A stretch of 64,000 nucleotides of DNA from Pedobacter ginsenosidimutans (GCF_001442625.1 NZ_LMZQ01000003.1:372001-436000), one strand, 5' to 3'; shown: positions 42,836 to 52,122, counted from the stretch's first letter. The notes: generated by a model from the letters alone, not told the origin. Program-made: numbers and translations.

Positions 42836-44431
42836 TTAACATAATTTTAACGCTTCGTGTCTGCTTTTTGGTACTTTTGTCAGTTCGAACTGCTTGAAAT
42901 TCTCGGTAAAGGCATCCGACAGTTCGTAGGCTTTCAAAAAGTATTCTTCCTGGTTGCTCCATGTTTTAGAGGGGTCTAAAATTTCGTCCGGTACCCCAGG
43001 ACAATTTAATGGCATCATCAATTTAAATACGTGGTGTTGCTTATATTTATTATGATCTAAATCTCCATTTAAGGCTGCAGTAATCATCGCCCTGGTATAA
43101 CTTAATTTCATCCTTTTACCTACACCATAAGCTCCACCGCTCCAACCCGTATTTACCAACCATACGTTTACCTGGTGTTTTTCCATCTTCTCGCCCAATA
43201 GTTCGGCATATCTAGATGGATGCAATGGCAAGAAGGCTTTACCAAAGCAAGCCGAAAATGTTAACTGAGGCTCTGTCACCCCTGTTTCTGTTCCTGCAAC
43301 CTTGGCTGTATATCCGCTCATAAAGTGGAACATGGCCTGCTCTACATTTAATTTTGAAATTGGGGGCAATACTCCAAACGCATCTGCAGTTAAGAAAAAG
43401 ATATTTTTCGGAACAGCTGCGATTGATGGTAAAATGGCATTGTCAATATAATCTATAGGATAAGCCACGCGGGTATTTTCCGTTTTAGCAATATTGCTAT
43501 AATCAACCTCCTTCGTACCTGGAAAAAAATTAATATTCTCTAACAATGAGCCAAATTTGATGGCCTTAAAGATCTGAGGCTCTTTCTCTTCGGTTAAATC
43601 TACACATTTTGCATAGCAACCGCCTTCGAAGTTAAATACAGAATCTTTACCCCATCCATGCTCATCGTCACCTATCAGTCCTCTTTCCGGATCGGCAGAT
43701 AAGGTGGTTTTTCCCGTCCCCGACAAACCGAAAAATATAGCGGTATCGCCATTTTTACCCACATTGGCCGAACAGTGCATGGATAGCGTATTCTTATATA
43801 CTGGCAGGATAAAGTTTAAAACAGAAAAAATTCCTTTTTTAATTTCGCCGGTATAGCCAGTTCCCCCGATCAAAATCATTTTCCTGGTAAAATTGATAAT
43901 GGAGAAATTTTCCTGTCTGGTTCCGTCAATAGCCGGATCGGCCAAGAAACCTGGTGCAGCAATGATGGTCCATTCTGGTGTGATACCCAAACGATCTTCT
44001 TCCGGGCGGATAAACAAGTGATGAGCAAAAAGATTCTGATAAGCAGTTTCTGTAATTACCCGAATGGATATATCGTAATCCGGATTGGCACAGGCCGAAG
44101 AATCGCGCACATAGATTTTCTTATCTTCAAGGTAATTTGTTAGCTTATAAAACAGCTGATCGAATTTCTCTGGAGAAATTTTAATGTTTACATCGCCCCA
44201 CCAAACCTGATCTTCAGTTACCTCGTCGCATACAATAAAACGGTCTTTAGGAGAACGCCCGGTAAACTTTCCGGTATCAACCGCCAGCGCTCCTGAAGCA
44301 GCCAGCGTACCTTCTTTATTTAATAAGGCATCATCAATTAATTCCGTTGGAGATAATTGGTACTTTACAGCAATGTTTCCACCTAGATTTAAATAGCTTA
44401 AATCTGGCGTTTGCAGTTTCTTTTTGCTCAT
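42836..44431 (-). CDS. pckA: Phosphoenolpyruvate carboxykinase (ATP)
   Basis: The 531-residue protein is the normal length. The ATP-binding P-loop G-L-S-G-T-G-K-T-T-L-S near 242-252 and the metal site L-I-G-D-D-E-H-G-W near 260-268 are both intact. It makes phosphoenolpyruvate from oxaloacetate in gluconeogenesis. It stands alone with its own promoter and terminator. Confidence 0.98.
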   Translation of the reverse strand: MSKKKLQTPDLSYLNLGGNIAVKYQLSPTELIDDALLNKEGTLAASGALAVDTGKFTGRSPKDRFIVCDEVTEDQVWWGDVNIKISPEKFDQLFYKLTNYLEDKKIYVRDSSACANPDYDISIRVITETAYQNLFAHHLFIRPEEDRLGITPEWTIIAAPGFLADPAIDGTRQENFSIINFTRKMILIGGTGYTGEIKKGIFSVLNFILPVYKNTLSMHCSANVGKNGDTAIFFGLSGTGKTTLSADPERGLIGDDEHGWGKDSVFNFEGGCYAKCVDLTEEKEPQIFKAIKFGSLLENINFFPGTKEVDYSNIAKTENTRVAYPIDYIDNAILPSIAAVPKNIFFLTADAFGVLPPISKLNVEQAMFHFMSGYTAKVAGTETGVTEPQLTFSACFGKAFLPLHPSRYAELLGEKMEKHQVNVWLVNTGWSGGAYGVGKRMKLSYTRAMITAALNGDLDHNKYKQHHVFKLMMPLNCPGVPDEILDPSKTWSNQEEYFLKAYELSDAFTENFKQFELTKVPKSRHEALKLC

Positions 44432-44453
44432 AACAATAAGTTAGTTAGTACAG

Positions 44454-44461
44454 CAAAGGTA
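44454..44461 (-). promoter_or_regulatory. Predicted -7 box of pckA
   Basis: TACCTTTG on the minus strand, 22 bases before the ATG. A TTTG lies 15 bases further upstream, slightly closer than usual. Confidence 0.6.
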
Positions 44462-44643
44462 AATACTTATCTTCTACAAAAACTAGTTTTGAAGCGTAAT
44501 TTTTTACATATTGTAGCAAATACACTATTATGTAAACATTTTATTTACAGATATTTACACTCATTTTTACAAGGTAAAAAAAATTAAAAAATTACACTAA
44601 GTATAAAAATGAAACCAGCGTTTATACTGTCCATATACTTTCC

Positions 44644-44994
44644 CTAAATTTTTGTGAGATAGGGTTTTAGCCGTTTAATTTCTACTTTGGCATATCGTTT
44701 CTTGAGTGATATAATAATAACTCCTGCAGCCCCTCTTAAGCCATACACTGCTGTTGCCCCCGCATCCTTTAAAACCTGAACATTTTCTATGTAATCGGGA
44801 TTAAGGATGCCATGTTTTGCCTATATGCTATCTAAAGTATAGGTTGTCTTCTTATAGTGTATTAACCAGAGCGGTGAAGTTGGCACAATTGGCCCTCGAC
44901 ATACCCATCGTATATTATTAGCATTCTGTGAAAATGCTTGACCACAAAAAATGGTTAAAAGTGTGAGAAGCAAAAGCGTTCTTAAATTCGACAT
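44644..44994 (-). pseudogene. Decayed TonB-receptor-plug-like secreted protein with internal stop
   Basis: Reading from the ATG at 44994, a signal peptide (M-S-N-L-R-T-L-L-L-L... A-F-S-Q) leads into 57 codons. An in-frame TAG at 44823-44821 follows, then 58 more codons in the same frame to a stop at 44646-44644. The second half has L-N-P-D-Y-I-E-N-V-Q-V-L-K-D-A, then Y-G-L-R-G-A-A-G-V-I-I-I-S, the end of a TonB-dependent receptor plug domain. One nonsense mutation separates the halves. It could be a single stand-alone plug protein that was inactivated. Confidence 0.75.
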
Positions 44995-45061
44995 GGCTTT
45001 TGATGATAGGATTCATGAATGACCAGGAATCCATAAGGTGTTGAGGGAAATAAAATTAAAT

Positions 45062-45320
45062 AGTAATAACCACCCCGCCCTGTGGGCACCCCTCCAAAGG
45101 AGGGGAATGATTTACGCTGGAAAGGTAACTAACTTAAATAGTAGTATAAGCCCGAGTTAACTAAACCTGATAAAAGCGGCAGCTCCTGATCTCACCAACA
45201 ACAAAACAGCACTACCATCGGGACTATAGCGGTTAGCGGGGCTGCCGTAGCCGAAGGATTACTGAAGCATCTTTTCTAATGATTACATATTACTAATTAA
45301 CCACCCCGCCCCAAGCATAT
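45062..45320. repeat. Composite intergenic repeat region upstream of the thr leader
   Basis: ACCACCCCGCCC occurs at about 45068 and again at about 45301, as direct repeats. Inside, CCCCTCC/GGAGGGG forms a short hairpin near 45090, and CGGCAGC...GCTGCCG (about 45178 to 45248) forms a larger inverted pair. No coding frame is supported. The stretch 45000-45060 shows nothing clear. Confidence 0.5.
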
Positions 45321-45420
45321 TCTTCTTTATAGGAATGATTTGGTTTCGGGTTCAAAAAATACAGCTATTTCATTCACTTAAACGTTTTAATAGAAATTTC
45401 GAAATAAAAATCAAAAAACA

Positions 45421-45453
45421 TTTGCATTTTAAAAAAATAATCTCCTACTTTAC
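45421..45453 (+). promoter_or_regulatory. Probable thr operon promoter
   Basis: TTTG at 45421-45424, a 21-base spacer and TACTTTAC at 45446-45453 give an imperfect match to TTTG-N-TAnnTTTG. Transcription would start near 45458-45460, inside a GTGTAC-AAA-GTACAC palindrome. Confidence 0.45.
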
Positions 45454-45454
45454 G

Positions 45455-45469
45455 GTGTACAAAGTACAC
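45455..45469. promoter_or_regulatory. Palindrome at the predicted thr start site
   Basis: GTGTAC and GTACAC flank AAA exactly. The position at the predicted transcription start would suit a repressor site; a short RNA hairpin is the other reading. Confidence 0.4.
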
Positions 45470-45478
45470 AAAGACAAT

Positions 45479-45544
45479 ATGAATTTTAACACTTCGATTA
45501 TTACAACGATTATTATTACCACCGGTATAAACCAGCGGGGCTAA
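45479..45544 (+). CDS. thrL: Threonine/isoleucine operon leader peptide
   Basis: A 21-residue frame with five Thr and six Ile, mostly in one run (I-I-T-T-I-I-I-T-T), ends 32 bp before a strong terminator that precedes thrA by about 80 bp. This is the layout of a transcription attenuator: when charged tRNA-Thr or tRNA-Ile is scarce, the ribosome stalls and the terminator does not form. The name thrL is by analogy with the enteric leader, not by homology. Confidence 0.85.
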   Translation: MNFNTSIITTIIITTGINQRG

Positions 45545-45576
45545 TTTGTTGTAAATTGAAAAAACATAAAACACAG

Positions 45577-45612
45577 AAAGCGTCCCGATGAAAGTCGGGA
45601 CGCTTTTTTTTT
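45577..45612 (+). terminator. thr operon attenuator
   Basis: AAAGCGTCCCGA at 45577-45588 pairs with TCGGGACGCTTT at 45595-45606, followed by more T. A five-base alternative pairing between CGGGG at 45536-45540 and TCCCG at 45583-45587 could act as a weak antiterminator. Confidence 0.9.
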
Positions 45613-45692
45613 AAACCCATGCTGAATGAAACCTGTACGAGCAACCATGAATTATCCGCACAGCATCAAACAGTTAAAACCAATATAGACTA

Positions 45693-48146
45693 ATGAAAGT
45701 ACTCAAATTCGGCGGCACATCCGTAGGTTCGGCCGAGAACATTAAAACCCTCTTGCGCCTGGTTGGCGAAGAAAAACAGAAGAACAGCCCGGTAGTTGTA
45801 TTATCGGCAATGAGTGGTGTAACCAATTTACTTACCGATATGGCCGAAATGGCTGAGCGTGGAGAAGATTACGATGCCCACTTAAAAGAAATCGAAGCAA
45901 AACACTTTGCTGTAATCCGCTCGCTTTTACCTGCGGCTGCACAAAACCCCGTGTTTACACGCTTAAAGATCTTTTTTAACGAATTGGAAGATCTGTTACA
46001 GGCTGTGGCCAATCTGCGCGAACTGAGCTTGCAGACCAAAGATCAGATTTTGAGTTATGGCGAACGCTGCTCTACTTTTATGATCAGTCATATTGCTTCT
46101 CAAAATTTTGGCGATGCGCTTTATGTTAACGGTTCTGACCTGATTAAAACCGACAGCAACTTCGGTCAGGCGAAAGTAGATACCGAATTGACTGAAATGC
46201 TGATCAATAATTTCTACCAGGAAAATAAAGGCAAAGTACTTTTTGTTACTGGTTTTATAGCGAGCAATGCAGCAGGCAGGGTAACAACTTTAGGCCGTGG
46301 CGGCTCTGATTATACCGCAGCGGTATGGGGCGCAGCCTTAAATGCTGAAGAGATAGAAATATGGACCGATGTAAACGGCATGATGACCGCTGATCCACGT
46401 ATTGTGAAAAAGGCTTTCTCTTTACCTGAGCTTAGCTATACCGAGGCTATGGAGCTGAGTTATTTTGGGGCGAAAGTGATCTATCCACCAACAATGATTC
46501 CTGCATTTATGAAGAAAATCCCGATTGTGATTAAAAACACTTTCGAACCTGATTTCGCAGGAACTTATATCAAAAGCGATGTTAAAACATCAAGTTTACC
46601 CATAAAAGGAATTTCCTCTATCGATCATATCAGCATTATAAACCTAACTGGTAGTGGTATGGTAGGTAAGGCAGGCTTTAGCGGAAGATTATTCTCATTG
46701 CTTTCGCGCGAACAGATCAATGTAGTATTGATTACCCAGTCTTCATCAGAACATAGCATTACTTTCGCTGTTAAACCAACGGATGCTTCACAGGCCATTT
46801 CTTTAATCAAAAAAGAGTTTGAACTGGAGTTAGATGCTAAAAAACTAGAGCTGCCAGAAGTTGAAAATAACCTTTCAGTTTTGGCCATTGTTGGCGAAAA
46901 CATGAAACGTACACCAGGTATGAGCGGACGTTTGTTCAGCGCTTTAGGCCGCAACGGTATTAATGTAAGAGCTATTGCTCAGGGATCTTCAGAATATAAC
47001 ATTTCAGTAATCATCAGCAAAGACGATTTATCGAAAGCAGTAAATGCAGTGCACGATGCTTTCTTTACTGATCTGAAAAGAACATTGAACGTTTTCTGCC
47101 TGGGCACAGGAAACATTGGCAAAACCTTGTTTAACCAACTGAAAGAACAGATGCCTTTCTTAGCGGCCAATAACGATCTGCAGGTTAAGGTAACGGGCAT
47201 CAGCAATACACGAAAAATGATTTTCAGCGCTGATGGCCTTTCGTTAGAAAATTGGGAAACGGAATTGAATACAAATGGTGAACAGGCAAATTTAGCGGGT
47301 TTTGTTGCCAAAATGAAAGCGCTAAACTTACCAAACTGCGTTTTTGTGGATAACACAGCTGCAGAATCGCCAATAGAATTTTATCAGGGCATATTCGAAA
47401 GCAGCATTTCGGTAGTAACCTGCAATAAAAAAGGAAACTCGGCAGATTATGCCCAGTATAAATCATTTAAAGATACTGCCCGTAAATTTGGTGTTGATTT
47501 CTATTATGAAACCAATGTAGGTGCAGGTTTGCCGATTATCCGCACATTACGAGAGCTGATGATGAGCGGCGATAAGGTAGCGCGGATTGAAGCGATTTTA
47601 TCAGGAACCATTTCTTACATCTTCAATAATTTTAAAGGTGACGCCGGTTTTTATGAAACAGTAAAGGAAGCCCAGGAACTTGGTTATACCGAGCCAGATC
47701 CACGGGATGATTTAAATGGAAAAGATTTTATGCGTAAAATGCTGATCCTTGCCCGTGATGCTGGTTATCCGTTAGAAGCCAGTGATGTAAAAATCGACAA
47801 CATTTTGCCGGAAGCCTGCTTAAATGCTACATCTGTTGAAGATTTCTATTCTGAATTACAGGCTAATGCGGCTTACTTCGAAAATTTAAAGAATACCGCA
47901 GCCAACGATGGAAAAGTTTTGCGTTACATCGGTAAGCTTGAAAATGGAAATGTAGAAATCAGTCTGCAAATGGTCGATGACAGTCATCCTTTTTATATGT
48001 TATCGGGAAGTGATAATATTATCTCTTTTACAACCGATCGTTACAAAACCCGACCACTGGTGGTAAAAGGCCCAGGCGCAGGTGCAGAAGTTACCGCTGC
48101 CGGAGTTTTTGCGGATATCATTAACGTGGGTACTTTAAATAAATAG
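45693..48146 (+). CDS. thrA: Bifunctional aspartate kinase / homoserine dehydrogenase I
   Basis: An 817-residue fusion. The kinase half starts with K-F-G-G-T-S-V-G (4-11) and ends in two ACT regulatory modules (near 315-460). The dehydrogenase half has the NAD(P) site F-C-L-G-T-G-N-I-G near 468-476 and later S-G-T-I-S-Y-I-F-N-N. It catalyses the first and third steps from aspartate to threonine and is usually inhibited by threonine. It is preceded by a leader peptide and attenuator, and followed 15 bp later by thrB. Confidence 0.98.
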   Translation: MKVLKFGGTSVGSAENIKTLLRLVGEEKQKNSPVVVLSAMSGVTNLLTDMAEMAERGEDYDAHLKEIEAKHFAVIRSLLPAAAQNPVFTRLKIFFNELEDLLQAVANLRELSLQTKDQILSYGERCSTFMISHIASQNFGDALYVNGSDLIKTDSNFGQAKVDTELTEMLINNFYQENKGKVLFVTGFIASNAAGRVTTLGRGGSDYTAAVWGAALNAEEIEIWTDVNGMMTADPRIVKKAFSLPELSYTEAMELSYFGAKVIYPPTMIPAFMKKIPIVIKNTFEPDFAGTYIKSDVKTSSLPIKGISSIDHISIINLTGSGMVGKAGFSGRLFSLLSREQINVVLITQSSSEHSITFAVKPTDASQAISLIKKEFELELDAKKLELPEVENNLSVLAIVGENMKRTPGMSGRLFSALGRNGINVRAIAQGSSEYNISVIISKDDLSKAVNAVHDAFFTDLKRTLNVFCLGTGNIGKTLFNQLKEQMPFLAANNDLQVKVTGISNTRKMIFSADGLSLENWETELNTNGEQANLAGFVAKMKALNLPNCVFVDNTAAESPIEFYQGIFESSISVVTCNKKGNSADYAQYKSFKDTARKFGVDFYYETNVGAGLPIIRTLRELMMSGDKVARIEAILSGTISYIFNNFKGDAGFYETVKEAQELGYTEPDPRDDLNGKDFMRKMLILARDAGYPLEASDVKIDNILPEACLNATSVEDFYSELQANAAYFENLKNTAANDGKVLRYIGKLENGNVEISLQMVDDSHPFYMLSGSDNIISFTTDRYKTRPLVVKGPGAGAEVTAAGVFADIINVGTLNK

Positions 48147-48161
48147 TTAAGGCAATTAATA

Positions 48162-49094
48162 ATGAAAAATAGTATAAAAGTTTTCGCTCCGGCAACCGTT
48201 GCAAACGTAGTTTGCGGTTTCGATGTACTGGGTTTCGCTGTAAACGAACCTGGCGATGAAGTTGAAATGCGATTTACCGATACACCTGGTGTGGTGATCA
48301 AAAGAATTACTGGTGATGATGGTCGTTTGCCTTTAGATGCAGCCAAAAATACCGTAAGTGCCAGTGTTCAACATTATTTAAAGCATATAAACCGTTTGGA
48401 TGTTGGTGTAGAAATTGAACTGCACAAGAAAATGCCCATTGGTAGTGGATTGGGCTCAAGCTCGGCCAGTACAGTAGCTGGTTTGTTTGCCATTAACAAA
48501 TTAATGGGTGATTTATTAACGACTAAAGAGCTGGTTCCTTTTGCCATGAAAGGTGAAGAACTTGCCTGTGGTTATGGCCATGCCGATAACGTTGCCCCTG
48601 CTCTATTGGGTGGCTTTGTACTGGTGAGAAGTTACGATCCGCTTGATGTGATTTCTTTACCTACGCCAGCTGGCATGTATGCGGCAATTGTTTATCCAGA
48701 AGTAGATGTGCCTACCAAAGATGCACGCCAAATGATCCGCAGTAAAGTAGCATTAAAAGATGCGGTTACCCAGTGGGGAAATGTTGCAGGTTTGGTAAGC
48801 GGATTGTTCATGAATGATTTTGATTTAATTGGAAGGAGCATGAAAGACGTTCTGGTAGAACCAACACGTTCGATTTTGATTCCTGGTTTTGAAGAAATGA
48901 GAAAATTAGCGATGGAAAATGGGGCAATCGGTTTCGGAATTTCAGGTTCGGGCCCATCTGTTTTTGCATTAACTCAAGATGAAGAAACAGCCAGAAAAAT
49001 AACCAAATCACAACAACAACATTTACATAAAATAAATATTAACAGCAAAGCTTTTGTATCTCCGGTTAACGCCGAAGGACCTAGGGTACTTTAA
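48162..49094 (+). CDS. thrB: Homoserine kinase
   Basis: A 310-residue GHMP kinase. The ATP-binding motif P-I-G-S-G-L-G-S-S-S-A-S lies at 92-103, and the C-terminal I-S-G-S-G-P-S-V-F-A loop near 260 completes the site. It phosphorylates homoserine for threonine synthase. It lies between thrA and thrC. Confidence 0.97.
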   Translation: MKNSIKVFAPATVANVVCGFDVLGFAVNEPGDEVEMRFTDTPGVVIKRITGDDGRLPLDAAKNTVSASVQHYLKHINRLDVGVEIELHKKMPIGSGLGSSSASTVAGLFAINKLMGDLLTTKELVPFAMKGEELACGYGHADNVAPALLGGFVLVRSYDPLDVISLPTPAGMYAAIVYPEVDVPTKDARQMIRSKVALKDAVTQWGNVAGLVSGLFMNDFDLIGRSMKDVLVEPTRSILIPGFEEMRKLAMENGAIGFGISGSGPSVFALTQDEETARKITKSQQQHLHKININSKAFVSPVNAEGPRVL

Positions 49095-49096
49095 GT

Positions 49097-49179
49097 AAGG
49101 CTGGAAGGTAGAGGGTTTAAAGGTGGAGGACTAAGCATCCAAAACCTTCCAACCTTCAACCTTTCAACCCTCCAACCTC
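49097..49179. repeat. Degenerate inverted tract in the thrB-thrC gap (GGAAGG / CCTTCC words)
   Basis: A purine-rich left arm (GGCTGGAAGGTAGAGGG...) is mirrored by a pyrimidine-rich right arm (CCTTCCAACCTTCAACC...). The RNA would fold back inside the thr message just before thrC. Confidence 0.7.
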
Positions 49180-49186
49180 ATTAAAA

Positions 49187-50494
49187 ATGAAACTATATTC
49201 AACCAACAATAAAGATTTACGTGTTTCTTTCAAAGAAGCCGTTTTTAACAGCATGCCGCAGGATAAAGGCTTATATATGCCTGTTGAAATCCCACAGCTT
49301 GACTCCGAATTCATACAGAATATCGAAAAATATTCCTTGCCTGAAATTGCTTACAAGGTAGCTTCTACTTTATTAAGAGATGAGATCCCTGCCGAGGATT
49401 TAAAAGCTTTAATTGATGATGCCATTAATTTTGAAGCACCAGCGGCAAAACTAGATGACAAAACCTTTGTTTTAGAACTTTTCCATGGCCCATCTTTGGC
49501 CTTTAAAGATTTTGGCGCCCGTTTTATGAGCCGTGTGATGGCTTATTTCTTAAAAGACGGCGAACAACTTTTAGATGTTCTGGTCGCTACTTCAGGTGAT
49601 ACCGGCGGTGCAGTAGCTTTAGGTTTCTTAGGCGTACCGAACACCAGGGTAACTATTCTTTACCCAGAAGGAAAAGTGAGCCCAATACAAGAACTACAGT
49701 TAACCACCAATGGCGAAAATATTAGAGCCGTTGAAGTTAAAGGTACTTTTGATGACTGCCAGGCTTTGGTGAAACAGGCCTTTGCTGATGATGAACTGAA
49801 TGCTAAATTTAGATTGACTTCAGCCAATTCGATTAACATTTCGAGATTAATTCCGCAAACATTTTATTATTTCAATACTTACGCCCAACTGAAAAAGCAA
49901 GGTTTTAAAGATGTGGTATTTGCTGTACCAAGCGGAAATTTCGGAAATATTGGCGCAGGTTTATTGGCCTATAAATTAGGGCTGCCTGTTAAACAATTTA
50001 TAGCAGCTACCAATGTTAACGATACCGTTCCACGCTTTTTAGAAAGTGGTGTATATGAAACGAAACCATCTACACAAACCTACTCGAACGCGATGGATGT
50101 AGGGGCACCAAGCAATTGGGTACGCATTATGGATCTGTTTAATCAGGATGTAGAAGCCATAAAAAAAGTGGTTACTTCTTATCGTTTTACTGATGATGAA
50201 ACATTAGAAGGCATCAAAGAAATTGACAGCAAGTTAAATTATGTAGCCTGTCCGCATACTGCGATTGCCTATTTAGCGGTTGAAAAATACAGGAACGAAA
50301 ATCCTGCAGACGAAAGTGCTGCTGTTTTCTTATCTACCGCACATGCCTGTAAATTCCCTGATATTTTCCCTGCAGATATCGCAGCTAAAATCGAAATCCC
50401 TGAACAGGTAAAAGCTTTAGAAAGCAAACCAAAACATGCTGATCAGTTAGGTGTGGATTTTGAAGGGTTTAAAAGTTATTTGCTTAGAGGGTAA
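49187..50494 (+). CDS. thrC: Threonine synthase
   Basis: A 435-residue PLP enzyme. The cofactor lysine is Lys 107 in S-L-A-F-K-D-F-G, and the phosphate loop is S-G-N-F-G-N-I-G-A near 245-253. It converts phosphohomoserine to threonine. Last gene of the thr operon. Confidence 0.98.
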   Translation: MKLYSTNNKDLRVSFKEAVFNSMPQDKGLYMPVEIPQLDSEFIQNIEKYSLPEIAYKVASTLLRDEIPAEDLKALIDDAINFEAPAAKLDDKTFVLELFHGPSLAFKDFGARFMSRVMAYFLKDGEQLLDVLVATSGDTGGAVALGFLGVPNTRVTILYPEGKVSPIQELQLTTNGENIRAVEVKGTFDDCQALVKQAFADDELNAKFRLTSANSINISRLIPQTFYYFNTYAQLKKQGFKDVVFAVPSGNFGNIGAGLLAYKLGLPVKQFIAATNVNDTVPRFLESGVYETKPSTQTYSNAMDVGAPSNWVRIMDLFNQDVEAIKKVVTSYRFTDDETLEGIKEIDSKLNYVACPHTAIAYLAVEKYRNENPADESAAVFLSTAHACKFPDIFPADIAAKIEIPEQVKALESKPKHADQLGVDFEGFKSYLLRG

Positions 50495-50820
50495 TAAGTA
50501 AAATATATTTCTATTTCGAAAGTTCGTCATGAGGCTGTATCCTAATAGAGATGTCATCCTGAGCTTGTCGAAGGACCTTTTTTAAATGTCTTACAAGGCA
50601 TTTCGACAGGCTCAACGTGACAAATTCGAAGTGAATTACTAATTATGAAATACCCTCATCCTAATGCAATTAATAAGCATTAAGATTCCCGTCTGCGCGA
50701 GAATGACGGGTCTATAAGATTAATACCTGAAGTTAGTCGGGATTTGTAATCCTTAACCAAAAAAAGTCAAACAACACAAAGGTCCGGACTATAAATCCGG
50801 ACCAACCTGAAAATATTTAT
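50495..50820. repeat. Gap after thrC with REP-like palindrome and small hairpins
   Basis: 50553-50622 is a REP-like element (TCCTGAGCTTGTCGAAGG against CATTTCGACAGGCTCA). CCCGTC...GACGGG near 50689-50710 and GGTCCGGA/TCCGGACC at 50781-50803 are further hairpins. The last one may end the minus-strand gene at 50821. No gene seen. Confidence 0.65.
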
Positions 50821-51180
50821 TTAATTAACAGAAGCGAAAGCTGTAGAAGTAATGCTAACATTATTAAATGTCGCGCTCCCAGTGCTGGTGGTAATCGCTT
50901 GTCCATTAAATCTAAAAGTGCGTGAACCTGGGGCTGCAGTATAAATATTAATAGTATAGGTGCCGGCCGTCAACGGACCATATGAACCTCCACTTGGGCC
51001 AAAATAAGCACTAACAGGAGTAGGTCCATATAGGTAAATAGATCCGTTATCACCAGTTCCATTACTTAAATTTAAACCAATGCTAAAAAATTTACTAGCA
51101 TTATTTTCAGCCTTAGTATTTTGCAAAGGTAATACAGCCAGCACTGTACAAAACAGGAATAATTGAATAAGCTTTTTCAT
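50821..51180 (-). CDS. Small secreted hypothetical protein
   Basis: A 119-residue protein with a signal peptide (about 1-25, ending K-A-E-N). The mature part is rich in Gly, Ser, Thr and Asn and looks like beta structure. No family is recognised. It is followed by two other small exported proteins on the same strand. Confidence 0.6.
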   Translation of the reverse strand: MKKLIQLFLFCTVLAVLPLQNTKAENNASKFFSIGLNLSNGTGDNGSIYLYGPTPVSAYFGPSGGSYGPLTAGTYTINIYTAAPGSRTFRFNGQAITTSTGSATFNNVSITSTAFASVN

Positions 51181-51322
51181 AATAATTGTTTTTAATTGTA
51201 GATTTATATTTGGTTAATTATATAAAAATAAAAATTTAAGCGTTGCGTAGGATCATTTTATTTATAAAAATAAAAAAGGCCGGAATATTACTCCGACCTG
51301 AATCAACTATAAAACTAAAAAA

Positions 51323-51736
51323 CTACTTTGTATTTCTGGATTTTAAACTGTTTACTTCTGCCCTTAATTGTTCTATTTGCTCTTGTTGCTCTTTTATACT
51401 GGCGACCAAAAGCGGGACTAAACTCTCGTAATCTACCTTGGTAATAGTAGCATTTTTAAATGCGTTTTTACCTGATGCATAATTTTTTGCCTGTACAGAA
51501 ATTATTTCAGGAAAAGCAGTTTTAGCATCAGTTCCTACAAAGCCATACTGTGGTTTTGTCGATAATTTCAGTTTTTCGGCCCAGGTTTTATCATAATTAA
51601 AACTTACGGGCTGCAACTTAGTAACCTGATTTAGTGCATTTTCTACTGGTTTAACATTGTTCTGTACAACTTCTTGTGCACTGATTTTTAAAGAGGCAGC
51701 GATTAACAGCACTGCAAATGAAATTGCTCGTTTCAT
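51323..51736 (-). CDS. Secreted tail-fibre-chaperone-like protein
   Basis: A 137-residue protein starting at the ATG ending at 51736. The longer frame to 51802 is rejected, because a clear signal peptide (M-K-R-A-I-S-F... I-S-A-Q) begins here. The Y-G-F-V-G-T-D-A-K-T-A-F-P-E-I segment and the C-terminal coiled coil (I-K-E-Q-Q-E-Q-I-E-Q-L-R-A-E-V) resemble the S74/tail-fibre chaperone end often seen in Bacteroidota exported proteins. Function unknown. Confidence 0.7.
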   Translation of the reverse strand: MKRAISFAVLLIAASLKISAQEVVQNNVKPVENALNQVTKLQPVSFNYDKTWAEKLKLSTKPQYGFVGTDAKTAFPEIISVQAKNYASGKNAFKNATITKVDYESLVPLLVASIKEQQEQIEQLRAEVNSLKSRNTK

Positions 51737-51814
51737 ATATATTATTTTGTAATTATTAAAATAGGGAATTGGTTCCGTCTTTGCGAAACGGGGTTTAAAC
51801 ATAAAATGATATGC

Positions 51815-52117
51815 TTATACGGAAGGTGGAGGTGTTAAAACCTCTGGAAAGTAAGCCAGCTGAAGAGAATGATCAGGAATGAGCACCTTTTTTGAAGTTT
51901 GAAGTGGAAAATATAACGCTCCATGAAACACGATCTGCTGCACCGCATATTCGGTTTCTACTTTCTTTTCTTCCTTCTCTGTTGCGTCATCATTTGTAGA
52001 TAAAACTTCAACATTATCAGTAGGATAACTTAAATATGAAACCGCATGGCTCACTTTTAAAAAAAGAGCAATTGCAATGCAGGCAATCAATACATATTTA
52101 AGGCCATCGAATTTCAT
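51815..52117 (-). CDS. Small membrane-anchored hypothetical protein
   Basis: A 100-residue protein with an N-terminal hydrophobic segment (about 8-26) and an acidic middle (D-D-A-T-E-K-E-E-K-K). The ATG at 52117 is chosen over a GTG six bases earlier, which lies in a promoter box. No family is recognised. Confidence 0.55.
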   Translation of the reverse strand: MKFDGLKYVLIACIAIALFLKVSHAVSYLSYPTDNVEVLSTNDDATEKEEKKVETEYAVQQIVFHGALYFPLQTSKKVLIPDHSLQLAYFPEVLTPPPSV

Positions 52118-52122
52118 CGTCA

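Noticed and set aside
45335..45478. Longer frame extending the thr leader peptide upstream to 45335
   Set aside because: The extension is AT-rich low-complexity coding and would cover the predicted promoter; the 21-residue leader fits the attenuator.
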